A stretch of DNA of 64,000 nucleotides from Lepidurus packardi (Eukaryota; Arthropoda; Branchiopoda; Notostraca; Triopsidae), in the NCBI GenBank assembly GCA_023053545.1, contig JAKZAN010000062.1, forward strand, positions 1 through 64,000, read 5' to 3'. The translations under genes were made by a program, and so were the position numbers. The number at the start of each line of letters is the position of its first letter. The first letter of the stretch is position 1. Positions 32,675 through 44,662 of this stretch are shown here, in pieces. The notes under the pieces were generated by a model, which worked only from the letters and a program-made list of their open reading frames with translations, did no database searches and had not been told where the DNA came from.

Positions 32675-35600
32675 ATGAATTTGATCAATACCCCATATAA
32701 AATCAAAAAAGGTTTTCTTATTGTTAGCCTTCTATTAATTGCTTCTCTAGGTTTCGGCCAAACGGTTAACAAGCGCCTGTATCTTTCGGGAAGCGCCCAG
32801 TCATTAACAAGAATTGACCCAGTTGCGGCCAATTTAACTGCAACACGGCAGTCGCCAATATTGTTTAAAAACACAGCAGCATTAGTTAATAGTGCTACAT
32901 TCACGTCGGGGAATAGCGCCGTGGTGAGCCCAGGATCAATTGCATCATATACAATTGCAAATGGAACAAACAGATTATTACTGGTGGGGATAGGTTATGC
33001 AAATAATCTTGTTACAAACGGTGTTTCAAATGCAACCACATCAGTAACTTACGGCGGAGCAAGCCTTATAAAATTAGGACAAATCAACAACTCTACCGTT
33101 TCAAAGGTTGAGCTTTGGTATTTGGTTAATCCAACGGTTGGAACTTCAAATCTTACTGTTTCTTGGACTGGATCGTTAGAAATCTCATACGGGGTTGCGA
33201 ATTTTGTGAATGTCGATCAAAATAATCCATTTGGAGCGTTAGCCACTAAAACTGAAAATGTAATATCACCCTTTACAAACAATGTTGCATCTAACGTTGG
33301 TGATATGATTATCGATGTTGTTGCAAAGAACAATAGTGCGCCTGCTCTTGGAACAGGACAAACGGCGATTTTTAATGCAGGCTCTAATAGTATAAAAGTA
33401 GCGTCAAGTTATAGGTCTGCAACCGCTGGCGCAACGGCAATGAGCTGGACGGGAAGCGGGAATTCAGCAGCATGGAGCGGAATAAGTGTAGCAGTTAAAG
33501 GATTTTCGAATGATGATGCTGTGTTTAATCAAACGCCAAGCTTTTGTTCAGATTTTATTATAAGGGGTGGCCAAAACATAAACGTACGCGCATTTGTGAC
33601 GCTAGTTTCTGGCTCATTCACAACCCCCACCCCAGTTCGAGCAATATTGAATGTAAATGGCGCGGCAATTTTTTCTGTTAATTCTAGCACCTACACACCA
33701 ATAAACGCAACAACAGGCGTGCTGACCTGGACCGGGTCAATTCCGTCCAATGTCACAATACCTTCTGGCCGAGCATTGCAGTTACTAATAAAAAGTGATG
33801 AAGCCGCAGCAACTTTTAGAGTCGATTATGACAGTACAACGAAACAGTCTTATTTAGAATTGCCTACATCGACCTATATCAACGTTTCGAATCTTGGCGT
33901 ATATGACGCGCCTTATCCCGGTGGAAACTTGGTAACAGCAGGTTCCGCTAATAGACCATATTATATTAGAAATACGGTTTCTAATCCGTTTGGAAGCGCT
34001 GATATCACTAGTGAAAGTGTTGCCATTACAGGGCCTTCATCTTATACAAACTCAGGTGCTGCAACAGTTGTTAACACAACTACTTGCTCCAAAATCTATC
34101 AATACACTTGGACTACTCCCGCAGTAGCAGGTTCATATCCAATAACTGCCACTGCAAATGCAGGAACAGAAGGCATTACGCATAGTGCAACAAGTTCATT
34201 TTCTATTCAGGCAGCACTATTAACGGTTTCGAAAGTACTTACCTCACCAGCAAATGCCCCTTATCAAGTTAATGATAATATAACCTATACTGTTACCGTA
34301 AATAATACTGGGAGCGTTAACTTCACGAACATCCCCTTACGCGACACCTTTAATACATCGTGTTTACAATTTGTTTCTGCAACACCAGCACCAACTACCA
34401 CAAGCAGTGGCCAATTAGATTGGAGTAATCTTGGCGCCTTAAGTGCTGGCAGTTCTACAACTGTGCAGGTGGTCATGAAAATCTTATCAGGCTGCGCTTC
34501 TGTATCAAACACGGCTGTAGTTGCTGGAGCTGTAGATGCGAGCGGCAATACATTCAGTACAATATCATCAATTGCAAATACAAATATCGATTTCCCTCCC
34601 GTTGCCAATGCAGACAATATTGGATGCGTGGGCGCAGCAAGAGCAATTGATGTCTTGAGCAATGACACCGATGCCAATAACCATGAAAGCAGCTTCACAG
34701 TTTCGATAGTATCTGCGCCAGCAACCTCAATTGGAACATTTACAGTTAATTCGAACAAGACAATTCAGTTTGTGCCAGGTCCTTCCATTGTAGAAAACAG
34801 CACGATTAGTTTCGTATACCGGGTTTGTGACATCACCAATCTTTGTTCGCAGGCGACAGTTACGTTTTTCTATTCAGCAGTTAATAATCCTCCAGTTGTG
34901 CTGAATCAATCTTTAACGTTAAGTCCAAACTTGCCGCATACTATTGCCGTCCTTAATGGCGCGACGGATATTGATGGGCAAATTAATCCGGCATCATTAA
35001 CCATATCGCAATCTCCTGCAAATGGTATTGCCTATGTTAACTCAAATGGCACTGTGACTTACATACCCAATAATGGTTTTGAGGGGGCAGATGTATTTAA
35101 ATATCGGGTATTTGACACAGGTTGCCCTGGCGCACCAACTTCCGCTGAAGGAACCATTACAATTAATGTGTTTTCTGCCTTTTATGGTTGTACGGGAGCA
35201 ACAAGCATCGTTTCAGTACCGCAAAATCCCGAAGTCACCTCTTATACTTGGACATTGCCAACTGGTGCATCAATTGTATCAGGCAACAACACCAATTCAA
35301 TTTTAGTAAATTGGGGGTCAACAAGCGCAGGACAACATCAAGTTTGTGTTCAAGGCACCAATGTATGTGGGCCATCCTCATCTGAATGTGTAACAGTAAT
35401 TCTGGGCCAAATTTCGCTTGCAGCCACCCGCACAAATGTTTCTTGTTTTGGTGGCAATAACGGGTCAATTAACCTAACTGTTACAGGCGGATTTGCACCT
35501 TACAGTTATGTATGGTCTAACGGGGCGCGCATTGAAGACCCGACAAATCTTACTGCTGGGACATATACGGTAACTGTAACCGATTTTAAGGGGTGCTCAG

Positions 35601-38600
35601 CTACATTGTCACAAACAATTACAGCACCTTCTTCTGGCATAACAGCATCGGCAGTTATTGTAGATCAAAACTTAAACAATTCTACATTTGGGTCGATTGA
35701 CCTAACTTCTATAGGAGGAACGCCAAGTTATACTTTTTCATGGAGCGGCCCATCTGGATTTGTGGCAACTACGGAGGATCTCACTAATCTTGTGGGAGGT
35801 GTCTACACAGTTGTCATTACAGACACAAACGGTTGCAGCATTACGAAGTATTTTACTGTAAATCGCATTGGCGCGCCTTTGTCGATTGCGGCAATTATTC
35901 CGGCAAACGTGAGTTGTTATGCAGGTAATAATGGATCGGCAGATTTGGAGATATTAGGCGGAACAGCTCCCTACACCTATTCTTGGACCGGACCTCAAGG
36001 ATTTACAGCGTCAAGTCAAGATATCAATGATTTAGTTGTAGGTTCTTATTTCGTTACAGTGACCGATGCAGTATCAGCAACTGTTTCTTCCTCGATACAA
36101 ATTTCGGGCCCTTCAACGGCGCTAACCGCGACAACTGTTAATACAAATGCAACTTGTAGCGGTAATAATAACGGAAAAATTGATCTACAAGCATCAGGTG
36201 GAACAGCGCCATATGTTTATGCGTGGTCAAATGGTTCTTCAGTAGAAGATCAGATCGATCTTGCGCCTGGAACATATAACGTTATTGTAACTGATGCCAA
36301 AGGATGTACTGTAAATGCAACAGCAATTTTGACTGCGCCAGACGCTCTGACTATTGCCTCTACAGTTGTCGATAATAAATGCGGCACATCCAGCACAGGC
36401 AGTATCAACATTACAGCCACTGGCGGTACGTCTCCATATAGTTTTACATGGACTGGAACCAACAACTTCACATCAACATCACGTAATTTATCTGGCCTAG
36501 CAAAGGGAACATATTCATTAGTTGTTACCGACGCTGCGGGCTGTCAGACAGGCGCAACCATTGCGGTGGAAACAGCATGTATTGGCGTATCAAAAGCTGT
36601 TGATGGCACTCCTGTTAACAACGGAAATGGAACTTATACAATCAAATACATCATACGTGTTCAGAATTACGGAACTACGACTTTAAACAATATTCAAGTA
36701 GTAGAAAATTTAAACGCTACATTCGCTAGCGCTACTGCTTTTACAGTAGATCAAATAAATTCTGCGACCTTACCAACTAACACATCATTTAACGGCAATA
36801 CAAATCAAAATTTGCTACAAAGCGGCTGTACACTGCTTCAGGGGCAATATGGCGTTTTGCTGCTAACCGTGACGGTAACACCAGGAACAACATTAGGCGT
36901 ATACAACAATAGCGTAACAGCAACAGGTTCTAACGCAAATGGTTTAACGGTTTCTGATATTTCGCATGACGGAACAAACCCAGATCCTGAAAACAACGGA
37001 CCATTCGATAATAGTACTGCTACACCAATTACATTTACTGAAAGCCCTTCAATTGGAGTTGCCAAAGCACTCGTTGCAGGACCAACAAATAATGGCGACG
37101 GTACTTTTGACTTATCATTCTCGATCCTTGTTTCGAATTTTGGAAATGTCCCACTAAGTAATCTTCAAGTGCTAGATGATTTATCTGCTGCTTTCGGAAG
37201 TGCTGCATTCCAAGTAACCAGCACATCATCTACTACACTAAACGTAAATTCTACCTACAACGGCAGTACGAATACAAACCTGCTTTCAAGCAACAACACG
37301 TTAGCTGTTAATGCGAGTGGAACCATAGTTCTTAATATTCGTGTTACGCCAACTACAGCTGGTCCCTTTCAGAACACGGCAATTGGTTCAGGAACATCGC
37401 CTGGAGGAATCGTAAAAAGTGATACATCACAAAACGGCATCAATCCAGATCCTAATAATGATGGTTCTCCTACCGATAATAACGAACCAACTCCGATAAT
37501 TTTTCCGCAGAATCCATCGATTGGCGTTGCGAAAGCACTTACGAATGGGCCAATAAACAACGGAAATGGATCTTATACGCTTACTTATACTATTAAAGTA
37601 AAAAACACAGGAGATATCGCATTGAATAATGTCCAAGTAACTGATAATCTCGCAACAACATTTGCAGGCGCTGCTTTTTCTGTGGCAACGCTCACAGCGA
37701 CGAACCTAACAGCAAATTCTATATACAATGGTTCAACAAACAGCAACCTATTAGCAGGTACCAATTCTCTTGCAGTGGGTGCTCAAGGAACAATTGTTTT
37801 GACAATAACGGTTACGCCTGGAATCAATTTAGGGCCGTTCGATAATTTCGCAACAGGCTCTGGAAACGCGCCAAACGGCACGAGCGTTACAGACATCTCT
37901 ACAAATGGAAGTGATGTGGATCCAGAAAATGACGGCCCGTCTGATAACAGCGATGTTACACCCGTAACTTTCAGCGAAACGCCTAGTATAGGTGCAGCAA
38001 AAGCCGTTACGTCCGTAGTGAATAATGGCAATGGAACTTACGCTGTAGTTTACACAATAACTGTGAAAAACACAGGTAACGTACCATTAAACAACGTTCG
38101 CGTTAGTGAAAACTTAAGTGCAACATTTGCCCCCGCTTTGTCTTATACTGTTACTTCACTTGCATCCTCAGCATTAGCAGTGAATACAAGTTTTGATGGC
38201 AATACAGTAACGGAACTTTTAAGCACCGGCAATGTGCTTAATCCTAATCAGTCTGAAAGCATTGTACTGACATTATTGATTATACCGGGTACTAACTTAG
38301 GCTTATATAATAATATTGTTGTAGCTTCAGGCTCGTCTCCTGGCAATACTACTGTGACGGACAACTCCACTAACGGCAATAATGTTGACCCTGATGGCGA
38401 TGGAAACGCTGGTAATAACTCAGAAATTACCCCGCTTCAATTTACAGAATCTCCTTCCCTTGGTGTAGCAAAAGCAATGACAGGTTTTGTTGCTAACGGG
38501 AACGGATCATACAATGTTTCTTATAGCATCAAAGTGAGCAATACGGGCAATGTAAATTTGGCTGATATTACACTTGACGATAACCTAAATCAGGCTTTTG

Positions 38601-41164
38601 GTAATGCAACATCTTTTGCATTCGTCTCTTTATCAAGCAGTACATTAACGACTAATTCGGCCTATAACGGCACCTCTAATACATCACTGTTGGTTGCAGG
38701 GAATACGCTGGCAGTAGGTCAAAGCAAAACCCTCACCTTAGTTGTTCGCGTAACGCCAAGCGATTATAACCAACCTTATGAAAATAGTGTATTCGGTTCC
38801 GGCATTTCGCCTTCAGGACAAAATGTTTATGATATTTCACAAGACGGAACAAATGTAGATCCAGACAACAATGGCCCAGAAAACAACAGTACGCCAACGC
38901 CTCTTGTACTGCCTAGATTGGTTATTGCTTCAACAAAAGCGATCACTTCCTGCATATTGCCTTTAGGCGATGGCACGTATTCCGTAACCTATAGCACAAC
39001 GGTTTCCAATATTGGCGACATAACCCTTAGAGACGTTCAACTACTTGATGACCTTTCCACCTCGTTTGGAACTTATGCAAGTGTTTTAACGAATACACCT
39101 GGACAATACACAATTCTAAACGCACCACAAATTACTGCTATAAGCAGCGGGTCGAATTTAGCACCGAATTTGTCGTTCACAGGATCTAATACGCAAACAG
39201 GATTGCTTATTTTGAGAAACAATGACCAATTAGCAATTGGACAGTCGGCTACAATTACTTTCTCAATAAGATTTAGACCTGCCAATGGCGTAACTTCATT
39301 CTCAAATCAAATTATTGCCAAAGGTGACCAGTATGAAAATGGTGTTGCTGATGGAATTTCAATCGATTACTCCAATGATGGTTTTGATCCAGACCCAGAT
39401 AACGACGGAATTGCTAACCAAAATTTGGATCCGGATTTAAACATTTTCAAAGAAAATAACGACCCTACTGTTTTTGTGATAGCGCCATGTAATTCTACGA
39501 CAATCGCTGCGTGCCAGCCACAAAATCCAGGCGCAATTACAGCTTCTGAAAATAATGTTTGCAGTTCGAACCAACTTACGTACTCAATCAGTCCGGTTGT
39601 TGGCGCTACTGCTTATACATGGACAATTCCTAATGGCGGAACAATAGTTTCTGGGCAAGGAACATTATCCATTACAGTTGCTATGAACGGCACGTTCTTA
39701 ATTGGCGATGTATGTGTTGTGGGCACTAATAATACTTGTACGAGTCAAACTCCTGCTTGTTTGGCAGTAAATGTCTACGCTTGTATTGATGCCGTAAATG
39801 ATACTTACGGACCAATCAACGGATACACTGGCGGGGTTACGGCTTCTGTTTTACTAAACGATATTTTGAATGGAACTGCTGTGGTGGCTTCAGAAGTATT
39901 GCTTACGGGAAGTACTGTTCCAAATGGATTAACCTTAAACAATAACGGAACAATTTCTGTTGCTGCGGGAACTCCTGCTGGAACCTATACAGTAATCTAC
40001 AACATCTGTGAGGTGCTAAACCCAACAAATTGTGACACGGCAAACGCGGTGGTAACTGTTGCAGCGCCTATTATTGATGCAGTAAATGATACTTACGGAC
40101 CAATCAACGGATATACTGGCGGGGTTACGGCTTCTGTTTTACTAAACGATATTTTGAATGGAACTGCTGTGGTGGCTTCAGAAGTATTGCTTACGGGAAG
40201 TACTGTTCCAAATGGATTAACCTTAAACAATAACGGAACAATTTCTGTTGCTGCGGGAACTCCTGCTGGAACCTATACGGTAATCTACAACATCTGTGAG
40301 GTGCTAAACCCAACAAATTGTGACACGGCAAATGCGGTGGTAACTGTTGCAGCGCCAATTATTGATGCAGTAAATGATACTTACGGACCAATCAACGGAT
40401 ATACTGGCGGGGTTACGGCTTCTGTTTTACTAAACGATACTTTGAATGGAACTGCTGTAGTGGCTTCAGAAGTATTGCTTACGGGAAGTACTGTTCCAAA
40501 TGGATTAACCTTAAACAATAACGGAACAATTTCTGTTGCTGCGGGAACTCCTGCTGGAACCTATACAGTAATCTACAACATCTGTGAGGTGCTAAACCCA
40601 ACAAATTGTGACACGGCAAACGCGGTGGTAACTGTTGCAGCGCCTATTATTGATGCAGTAAATGATACTTACGGACCAATCAACGGATATACAGGCGGGG
40701 TTACGGCTTCTGTTTTACTAAATGATACTTTGAACGGAACTGCTGTGGTGGCTTCGCAAGTATTGCTTACTGGAAGTACTGTTCCAAGTGGATTAACCTT
40801 AAACAATAACGGAACAATTTCTGTTGCTGCGGGAACTCCTGCTGGAACCTATACAGTAATCTACAACATCTGTGAGGTGCTAAACCCAACAAATTGTGAC
40901 ACGGCAAACGTGGTGGTAACTGTTGCAGCGCCAATTATTGATGCAGTAAATGATACTTACGGACCAATCAACGGATATACTGGCGGGGTTACGGCTTCTG
41001 TTTTACTAAACGATACTTTGAACGGAACTGCTGTGGTGGCTTCAGAAGTATTGCTTACGGGAAGTACTGTTCCAAATGGATTAACCTTAAACAATAACGG
41101 AACAATTTCTGTTGCTGCGTGGAACTCCTGCTGGAACCTATACAGTAATCTACAACATCTGTGA
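32675..41164 (+). CDS. giant SprB-like surface adhesin, 5' part (frame broken at about 41.12 kb)
   Basis: 2829 residues as read. Signal peptide to FGQ (residue 29). Order: a lectin-like region; a DUF11-type domain (about 510-620); a cadherin-like unit; PKD-like; six SprB-type repeats (about 910-1300, [12 protein letters not shown]); six DUF11-like repeats of about 145 residues (1306-2086), each ending in an Asp/Asn-rich NPDPENNGP-type loop; then from residue 2371 identical 96-residue units. A base insertion near 41120 shifts the frame to a stop at 41164. With two more insertions near 41214 and 41275 the frame returns, so 32675-43555 is evidently one gene of about 3,626 codons that resembles SprB-class gliding adhesins. 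The missing sorting domain lies in the next ORF. Confidence 0.85.
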   Translation: MNLINTPYKIKKGFLIVSLLLIASLGFGQTVNKRLYLSGSAQSLTRIDPVAANLTATRQSPILFKNTAALVNSATFTSGNSAVVSPGSIASYTIANGTNRLLLVGIGYANNLVTNGVSNATTSVTYGGASLIKLGQINNSTVSKVELWYLVNPTVGTSNLTVSWTGSLEISYGVANFVNVDQNNPFGALATKTENVISPFTNNVASNVGDMIIDVVAKNNSAPALGTGQTAIFNAGSNSIKVASSYRSATAGATAMSWTGSGNSAAWSGISVAVKGFSNDDAVFNQTPSFCSDFIIRGGQNINVRAFVTLVSGSFTTPTPVRAILNVNGAAIFSVNSSTYTPINATTGVLTWTGSIPSNVTIPSGRALQLLIKSDEAAATFRVDYDSTTKQSYLELPTSTYINVSNLGVYDAPYPGGNLVTAGSANRPYYIRNTVSNPFGSADITSESVAITGPSSYTNSGAATVVNTTTCSKIYQYTWTTPAVAGSYPITATANAGTEGITHSATSSFSIQAALLTVSKVLTSPANAPYQVNDNITYTVTVNNTGSVNFTNIPLRDTFNTSCLQFVSATPAPTTTSSGQLDWSNLGALSAGSSTTVQVVMKILSGCASVSNTAVVAGAVDASGNTFSTISSIANTNIDFPPVANADNIGCVGAARAIDVLSNDTDANNHESSFTVSIVSAPATSIGTFTVNSNKTIQFVPGPSIVENSTISFVYRVCDITNLCSQATVTFFYSAVNNPPVVLNQSLTLSPNLPHTIAVLNGATDIDGQINPASLTISQSPANGIAYVNSNGTVTYIPNNGFEGADVFKYRVFDTGCPGAPTSAEGTITINVFSAFYGCTGATSIVSVPQNPEVTSYTWTLPTGASIVSGNNTNSILVNWGSTSAGQHQVCVQGTNVCGPSSSECVTVILGQISLAATRTNVSCFGGNNGSINLTVTGGFAPYSYVWSNGARIEDPTNLTAGTYTVTVTDFKGCSATLSQTITAPSSGITASAVIVDQNLNNSTFGSIDLTSIGGTPSYTFSWSGPSGFVATTEDLTNLVGGVYTVVITDTNGCSITKYFTVNRIGAPLSIAAIIPANVSCYAGNNGSADLEILGGTAPYTYSWTGPQGFTASSQDINDLVVGSYFVTVTDAVSATVSSSIQISGPSTALTATTVNTNATCSGNNNGKIDLQASGGTAPYVYAWSNGSSVEDQIDLAPGTYNVIVTDAKGCTVNATAILTAPDALTIASTVVDNKCGTSSTGSINITATGGTSPYSFTWTGTNNFTSTSRNLSGLAKGTYSLVVTDAAGCQTGATIAVETACIGVSKAVDGTPVNNGNGTYTIKYIIRVQNYGTTTLNNIQVVENLNATFASATAFTVDQINSATLPTNTSFNGNTNQNLLQSGCTLLQGQYGVLLLTVTVTPGTTLGVYNNSVTATGSNANGLTVSDISHDGTNPDPENNGPFDNSTATPITFTESPSIGVAKALVAGPTNNGDGTFDLSFSILVSNFGNVPLSNLQVLDDLSAAFGSAAFQVTSTSSTTLNVNSTYNGSTNTNLLSSNNTLAVNASGTIVLNIRVTPTTAGPFQNTAIGSGTSPGGIVKSDTSQNGINPDPNNDGSPTDNNEPTPIIFPQNPSIGVAKALTNGPINNGNGSYTLTYTIKVKNTGDIALNNVQVTDNLATTFAGAAFSVATLTATNLTANSIYNGSTNSNLLAGTNSLAVGAQGTIVLTITVTPGINLGPFDNFATGSGNAPNGTSVTDISTNGSDVDPENDGPSDNSDVTPVTFSETPSIGAAKAVTSVVNNGNGTYAVVYTITVKNTGNVPLNNVRVSENLSATFAPALSYTVTSLASSALAVNTSFDGNTVTELLSTGNVLNPNQSESIVLTLLIIPGTNLGLYNNIVVASGSSPGNTTVTDNSTNGNNVDPDGDGNAGNNSEITPLQFTESPSLGVAKAMTGFVANGNGSYNVSYSIKVSNTGNVNLADITLDDNLNQAFGNATSFAFVSLSSSTLTTNSAYNGTSNTSLLVAGNTLAVGQSKTLTLVVRVTPSDYNQPYENSVFGSGISPSGQNVYDISQDGTNVDPDNNGPENNSTPTPLVLPRLVIASTKAITSCILPLGDGTYSVTYSTTVSNIGDITLRDVQLLDDLSTSFGTYASVLTNTPGQYTILNAPQITAISSGSNLAPNLSFTGSNTQTGLLILRNNDQLAIGQSATITFSIRFRPANGVTSFSNQIIAKGDQYENGVADGISIDYSNDGFDPDPDNDGIANQNLDPDLNIFKENNDPTVFVIAPCNSTTIAACQPQNPGAITASENNVCSSNQLTYSISPVVGATAYTWTIPNGGTIVSGQGTLSITVAMNGTFLIGDVCVVGTNNTCTSQTPACLAVNVYACIDAVNDTYGPINGYTGGVTASVLLNDILNGTAVVASEVLLTGSTVPNGLTLNNNGTISVAAGTPAGTYTVIYNICEVLNPTNCDTANAVVTVAAPIIDAVNDTYGPINGYTGGVTASVLLNDILNGTAVVASEVLLTGSTVPNGLTLNNNGTISVAAGTPAGTYTVIYNICEVLNPTNCDTANAVVTVAAPIIDAVNDTYGPINGYTGGVTASVLLNDTLNGTAVVASEVLLTGSTVPNGLTLNNNGTISVAAGTPAGTYTVIYNICEVLNPTNCDTANAVVTVAAPIIDAVNDTYGPINGYTGGVTASVLLNDTLNGTAVVASQVLLTGSTVPSGLTLNNNGTISVAAGTPAGTYTVIYNICEVLNPTNCDTANVVVTVAAPIIDAVNDTYGPINGYTGGVTASVLLNDTLNGTAVVASEVLLTGSTVPNGLTLNNNGTISVAAWNSCWNLYSNLQHL

Positions 41165-42955
41165 GGTGCTAAACCCAACAAATTGTGACACTGCAAATGC
41201 GGTGGTAACTGTTGGCAGCGCCTATTATTGATGCAGTAAATGATACTTACGGACCAATCAACGGATATACAGGCGGGGGTTACGGCTTCTGTTTTACTAA
41301 ACGATACTTTGAATGGAACTGCTGTGGTGGCTTCAGAAGTATTGCTTACGGGAAGTACTGTTCCAAGTGGATTAACCTTAAACAATAACGGAACAATTTC
41401 TGTTGCTGCTGGAACTCCTGCTGGAACCTATACAGTAATCTACAACATCTGTGAGGTGCTAAACCCAACAAATTGTGACACGGCAAACGCGGTGGTAACT
41501 GTTGCAGCGCCAATTATTGATGCAGTAAATGATACTTATGGACCAATCAACGGATATACTGGCGGGGTTACGGCTTCTGTTTTACTAAACGATACTTTGA
41601 ATGGAACTGCTGTGGTGGCTTCCGAAGTATTGCTTACGGGAAGTACTGTTCCAAATGGATTAACCTTAAACAGTAACGGAACAATTTCTGTTGCTGCGGG
41701 AACTCCTGCTGGAACCTATACGGTAATCTACAACATCTGTGAGGTGCTAAACCCAACAAATTGTGACACTGCAAATGCGGTGGTAACTGTTGCAGCGCCT
41801 ATTATTGATGCAGTAAATGATACTTACGGACCAATCAACGGATATACAGGCGGGGTTACGGCTTCTGTTTTACTAAATGATACTTTGAACGGAACTGCTG
41901 TGGTGGCTTCGCAAGTATTGCTTACTGGAAGTACTGTTCCAAGTGGATTAACCTTAAACAATAACGGAACAATTTCTGTTGCTGCGGGAACTCCTGCTGG
42001 AACCTATACAGTAATCTACAACATCTGTGAGGTGCTAAACCCAACAAATTGTGACACGGCAAACGTGGTGGTAACTGTTGCAGCGCCAATTATTGATGCA
42101 GTAAATGATACTTACGGACCAATCAACGGATATACTGGCGGGGTTACGGCTTCTGTTTTACTAAACGATACTTTGAACGGAACTGCTGTGGTGGCTTCAG
42201 AAGTATTGCTTACGGGAAGTACTGTTCCAAATGGATTAACCTTAAACAATAACGGAACAATTTCTGTTGCTGCGGGAACTCCTGCTGGAACCTATACAGT
42301 AATCTACAACATCTGTGAGGTGCTAAACCCAACAAATTGTGACACTGCAAATGCGGTGGTAACTGTTGCAGCGCCTATTATTGATGCAGTAAATGATACT
42401 TACGGACCAATCAACGGATATACAGGTGGGGTTACGGCTTCTGTTTTACTAAACGATACTTTGAATGGAACTGCTGTGGTGGCTTCCGAAGTATTGCTTA
42501 CGGGAAGTACTGTTCCAAATGGATTAACCTTAAACAATAACGGAACAATTTCTGTTGCTGCTGGAACTCCTGCTGGAACCTATACAGTAATCTACAACAT
42601 CTGTGAGGTGCTAAACCCAACAAATTGTGACACGGCAAACGCGGTGGTAACTGTTGCAGCGCCAATTATTGATGCAGTAAATGATACTTATGGACCAATC
42701 AACGGATATACAGGCGGGGTTACGGCTTCTGTTTTACTAAACGATACTTTGAATGGAACTGCTGTGGTGGCTTCAGAAGTATTGCTTACGGGAAGTACTG
42801 TTCCAAATGGATTAACCTTAAACAATAACGGAACAATTTCTGTTGCTGCTGGAACTCCTGCTGGAACCTATACAGTAATCTACAACATCTGTGAGGTGCT
42901 AAACCCAACAAATTGTGACACGGCAAATGCTGTGGTAACTGTGGAAGCAGAAATC
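39785..42955 (+). repeat. eleven tandem 288-nt units in the giant adhesin
   Basis: Units start at 39785, 40073, 40361, 40649, 40937, 41227, 41516, 41804, 42092, 42380 and 42668. A diverged twelfth unit begins at about 42956. The offsets at 41227 (+2) and 41516 (+1) are the extra bases. Units 4-5 and 8-9 share the same variants ([19 protein letters not shown]), suggesting a four-unit block duplication. Each unit encodes one Ig-like module starting [16 protein letters not shown]. Confidence 0.93.
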
Positions 42956-43555
42956 ATAGACGCCGTAGACGATTCATTCGGGCCAATCGATGGAAATGTT
43001 GGCGACACAACAACGTCTGTTTTAGCGAATGATACTTTAGATAATATTATTCTTAACCCAGCAGAAGTGCGTCTGTCTGTCGTAAGCAGCCCTTCTGAAT
43101 TGATCTTGAATGCAGATGGCACGATAACAGTGCCTCCAGGTACACCAACAGGAACCTATACAATAGTGTATGAAATCTGTAGCATTCTTAATCCTGGAAA
43201 TTGCGATGTTGCAAATGCAGTGGTGCTAGTGGAGTCGCCAAACCTGATTAATGATATCGAAATTTTTAATCTTGTAACAGCGAACGGCGATGGAAATAAT
43301 GATACATTTATTATCAAAAACATCGAGTTTTTCCCAAATAATACTGTTGAAATATTCAATAGATATGGCGTGAAAGTTTATGATGCAAAAGGCTACGGAC
43401 AAAACGGACAGTATTTCAGCGGAATTTCACAAGGACGAGTAACCGTTCAGCAGTCTGCCGAGCTACCTGTTGGAACATATTTCTATATCTTGCGATATGT
43501 TAATCGCGAAGGAACATCAAAAGAACGCTCGGGTTATTTATACTTAACACGATAA
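41240..43555 (+). CDS. giant adhesin, 3' part with T9SS type B sorting domain
   Basis: 771 residues. The reading frame is the same as at 32675, as expected from three +1 insertions. It has no credible start, promoter or signal peptide of its own, so it is the C-terminal portion of the adhesin. It contains six near-identical 96-residue modules, one diverged module (DAVDDSFGPIDGNVGDTTTSVLANDTLDN), and the gliding-motility-associated C-terminal (CHU_C, type B) sorting domain: IEIFNLVTANGDGNNDTFIIKNIEFFPNNTVEIFNRYG onward, ending RSGYLYLTR. Type B substrates depend on a PorP/SprF protein; one is encoded 35 nt downstream. Confidence 0.88.
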   Translation: MILTDQSTDIQAGVTASVLLNDTLNGTAVVASEVLLTGSTVPSGLTLNNNGTISVAAGTPAGTYTVIYNICEVLNPTNCDTANAVVTVAAPIIDAVNDTYGPINGYTGGVTASVLLNDTLNGTAVVASEVLLTGSTVPNGLTLNSNGTISVAAGTPAGTYTVIYNICEVLNPTNCDTANAVVTVAAPIIDAVNDTYGPINGYTGGVTASVLLNDTLNGTAVVASQVLLTGSTVPSGLTLNNNGTISVAAGTPAGTYTVIYNICEVLNPTNCDTANVVVTVAAPIIDAVNDTYGPINGYTGGVTASVLLNDTLNGTAVVASEVLLTGSTVPNGLTLNNNGTISVAAGTPAGTYTVIYNICEVLNPTNCDTANAVVTVAAPIIDAVNDTYGPINGYTGGVTASVLLNDTLNGTAVVASEVLLTGSTVPNGLTLNNNGTISVAAGTPAGTYTVIYNICEVLNPTNCDTANAVVTVAAPIIDAVNDTYGPINGYTGGVTASVLLNDTLNGTAVVASEVLLTGSTVPNGLTLNNNGTISVAAGTPAGTYTVIYNICEVLNPTNCDTANAVVTVEAEIIDAVDDSFGPIDGNVGDTTTSVLANDTLDNIILNPAEVRLSVVSSPSELILNADGTITVPPGTPTGTYTIVYEICSILNPGNCDVANAVVLVESPNLINDIEIFNLVTANGDGNNDTFIIKNIEFFPNNTVEIFNRYGVKVYDAKGYGQNGQYFSGISQGRVTVQQSAELPVGTYFYILRYVNREGTSKERSGYLYLTR

Positions 43556-43590
43556 AAACGAGGAATAACATCGCCTCATTAATTTATAAA

Positions 43591-44523
43591 ATGAAAAAAA
43601 TGAAAAAGCTTCTTTTTCTTATATTGCTAACTACTTTGCCTGGATTTGCACAGCAAGATTCGCAATTCACACAATACATGTACAATACCATAAATATAAA
43701 TCCAGCTTATGCGGGCAGTCGCGAAGTACTAAGCGTTTTTGGTTTGCACAGAAAACAATGGGTCGGATTAGACGGCGCTCCTGAAACCAATGCTTTCGCA
43801 TTGCATACGCCCCTTTCCAACGAAAAAATCGGACTTGGTTTGTCATTCCTAAATGACAACATTGGTCCTGCAAACGAAAACACAATTTCTGTCGATTTCT
43901 CCTATACAATCGAGACTTCAGCAAAATACAAATTGGCGTTCGGTCTAAAAGCAACTGGCAATTTCTTAAATGTCGATTTCACCAAACTCAACATATACGA
44001 TCAAAACGATGTTCTCGCACAATACAACATCGACCGTCGCTTTTCTCCTAATGTTGGTGCTGGTCTCTATTTCTATTCAGACAATACTTATTTTGGACTA
44101 TCGGTTCCAAATTTTCTAGAAACAAAACATTTTGATAAAGGACAACAAACGTTTTCTCAAAACTCGGTAGCTGCTGAACGGATGCACTACTACTTTATAA
44201 TGGGTAAAGTTTGGGACATCTCAGCAAACACGAAATTTAAGCCTGCCCTACTCTCAAAAATAGTTGCTGGCGCACCACTGCAAATTGATTGCTCAGCAAA
44301 TTTCCTTTTCAATGAAAAGTTTACTTTAGGAGCAGCTTACAGATGGGATGCCGCAGGGAGTGCACTAGCAGGATTCCAAGTGTCAGACAACTGGTTTATA
44401 GGTTACGCATACGATATGGAAGTCACAAAATTACGTGCCTATAATTCAGGCTCACATGAATTTTTCCTTCGATATGAATTCAATAAAAAATCAAGCCGAC
44501 TTATAAATCCAAGATTCTTCTAA
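43591..44523 (+). CDS. PorP/SprF family type IX secretion outer-membrane protein
   Basis: 310 residues with a signal peptide (LFLILLTTLPGFAQ). The family hallmark follows at once: QQDSQFTQYMYNTININPAYAGSREVLS...HRKQWVGLDGAP. The remainder is a 14-strand-type outer-membrane barrel (for example LGLSFLNDNIGPANENTISVDFSY). SprF is needed for secretion of the gliding adhesin SprB in Flavobacterium johnsoniae, and relatives accompany other type B cargo. Here it directly follows the giant type B adhesin (35 nt), so it is most likely the dedicated partner. The OmpA-type gene follows after 1 nt. Confidence 0.92.
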   Translation: MKKMKKLLFLILLTTLPGFAQQDSQFTQYMYNTININPAYAGSREVLSVFGLHRKQWVGLDGAPETNAFALHTPLSNEKIGLGLSFLNDNIGPANENTISVDFSYTIETSAKYKLAFGLKATGNFLNVDFTKLNIYDQNDVLAQYNIDRRFSPNVGAGLYFYSDNTYFGLSVPNFLETKHFDKGQQTFSQNSVAAERMHYYFIMGKVWDISANTKFKPALLSKIVAGAPLQIDCSANFLFNEKFTLGAAYRWDAAGSALAGFQVSDNWFIGYAYDMEVTKLRAYNSGSHEFFLRYEFNKKSSRLINPRFF

Positions 44524-44524
44524 T

Positions 44525-44662
44525 ATGAAAACTATAAAAAAGATTTTAAACATTCTTTCGATATTTTGTTTCATATCGATCAACGCACAGGATGCAAAAC
44601 AGAAGGCCGCTGAAAAAAAAATACGACGTCTATTCTTATATAGATGCTATTGCAATCTATGA
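44525..44662 (+). pseudogene. out-of-frame signal-peptide start of the OmpA/PD40 gene
   Basis: ATG 44525, 1 nt after the SprF stop, encodes MKTIKKILNILSIFCFISINAQ followed by DAKQKAAEKK, a good signal peptide plus mature start. After a run of nine A (44613-44621) this frame hits a stop. With one A fewer it would read EKKYDVYSYIDAI and join the main ORF. The natural gene is therefore 44525-46445. Confidence 0.75.

Noticed and set aside
16381-42955. The 288-nt arrays considered as CRISPR or satellite DNA
   Set aside because: Units are in-frame protein modules with no spacers, and lie inside T9SS cargo genes.
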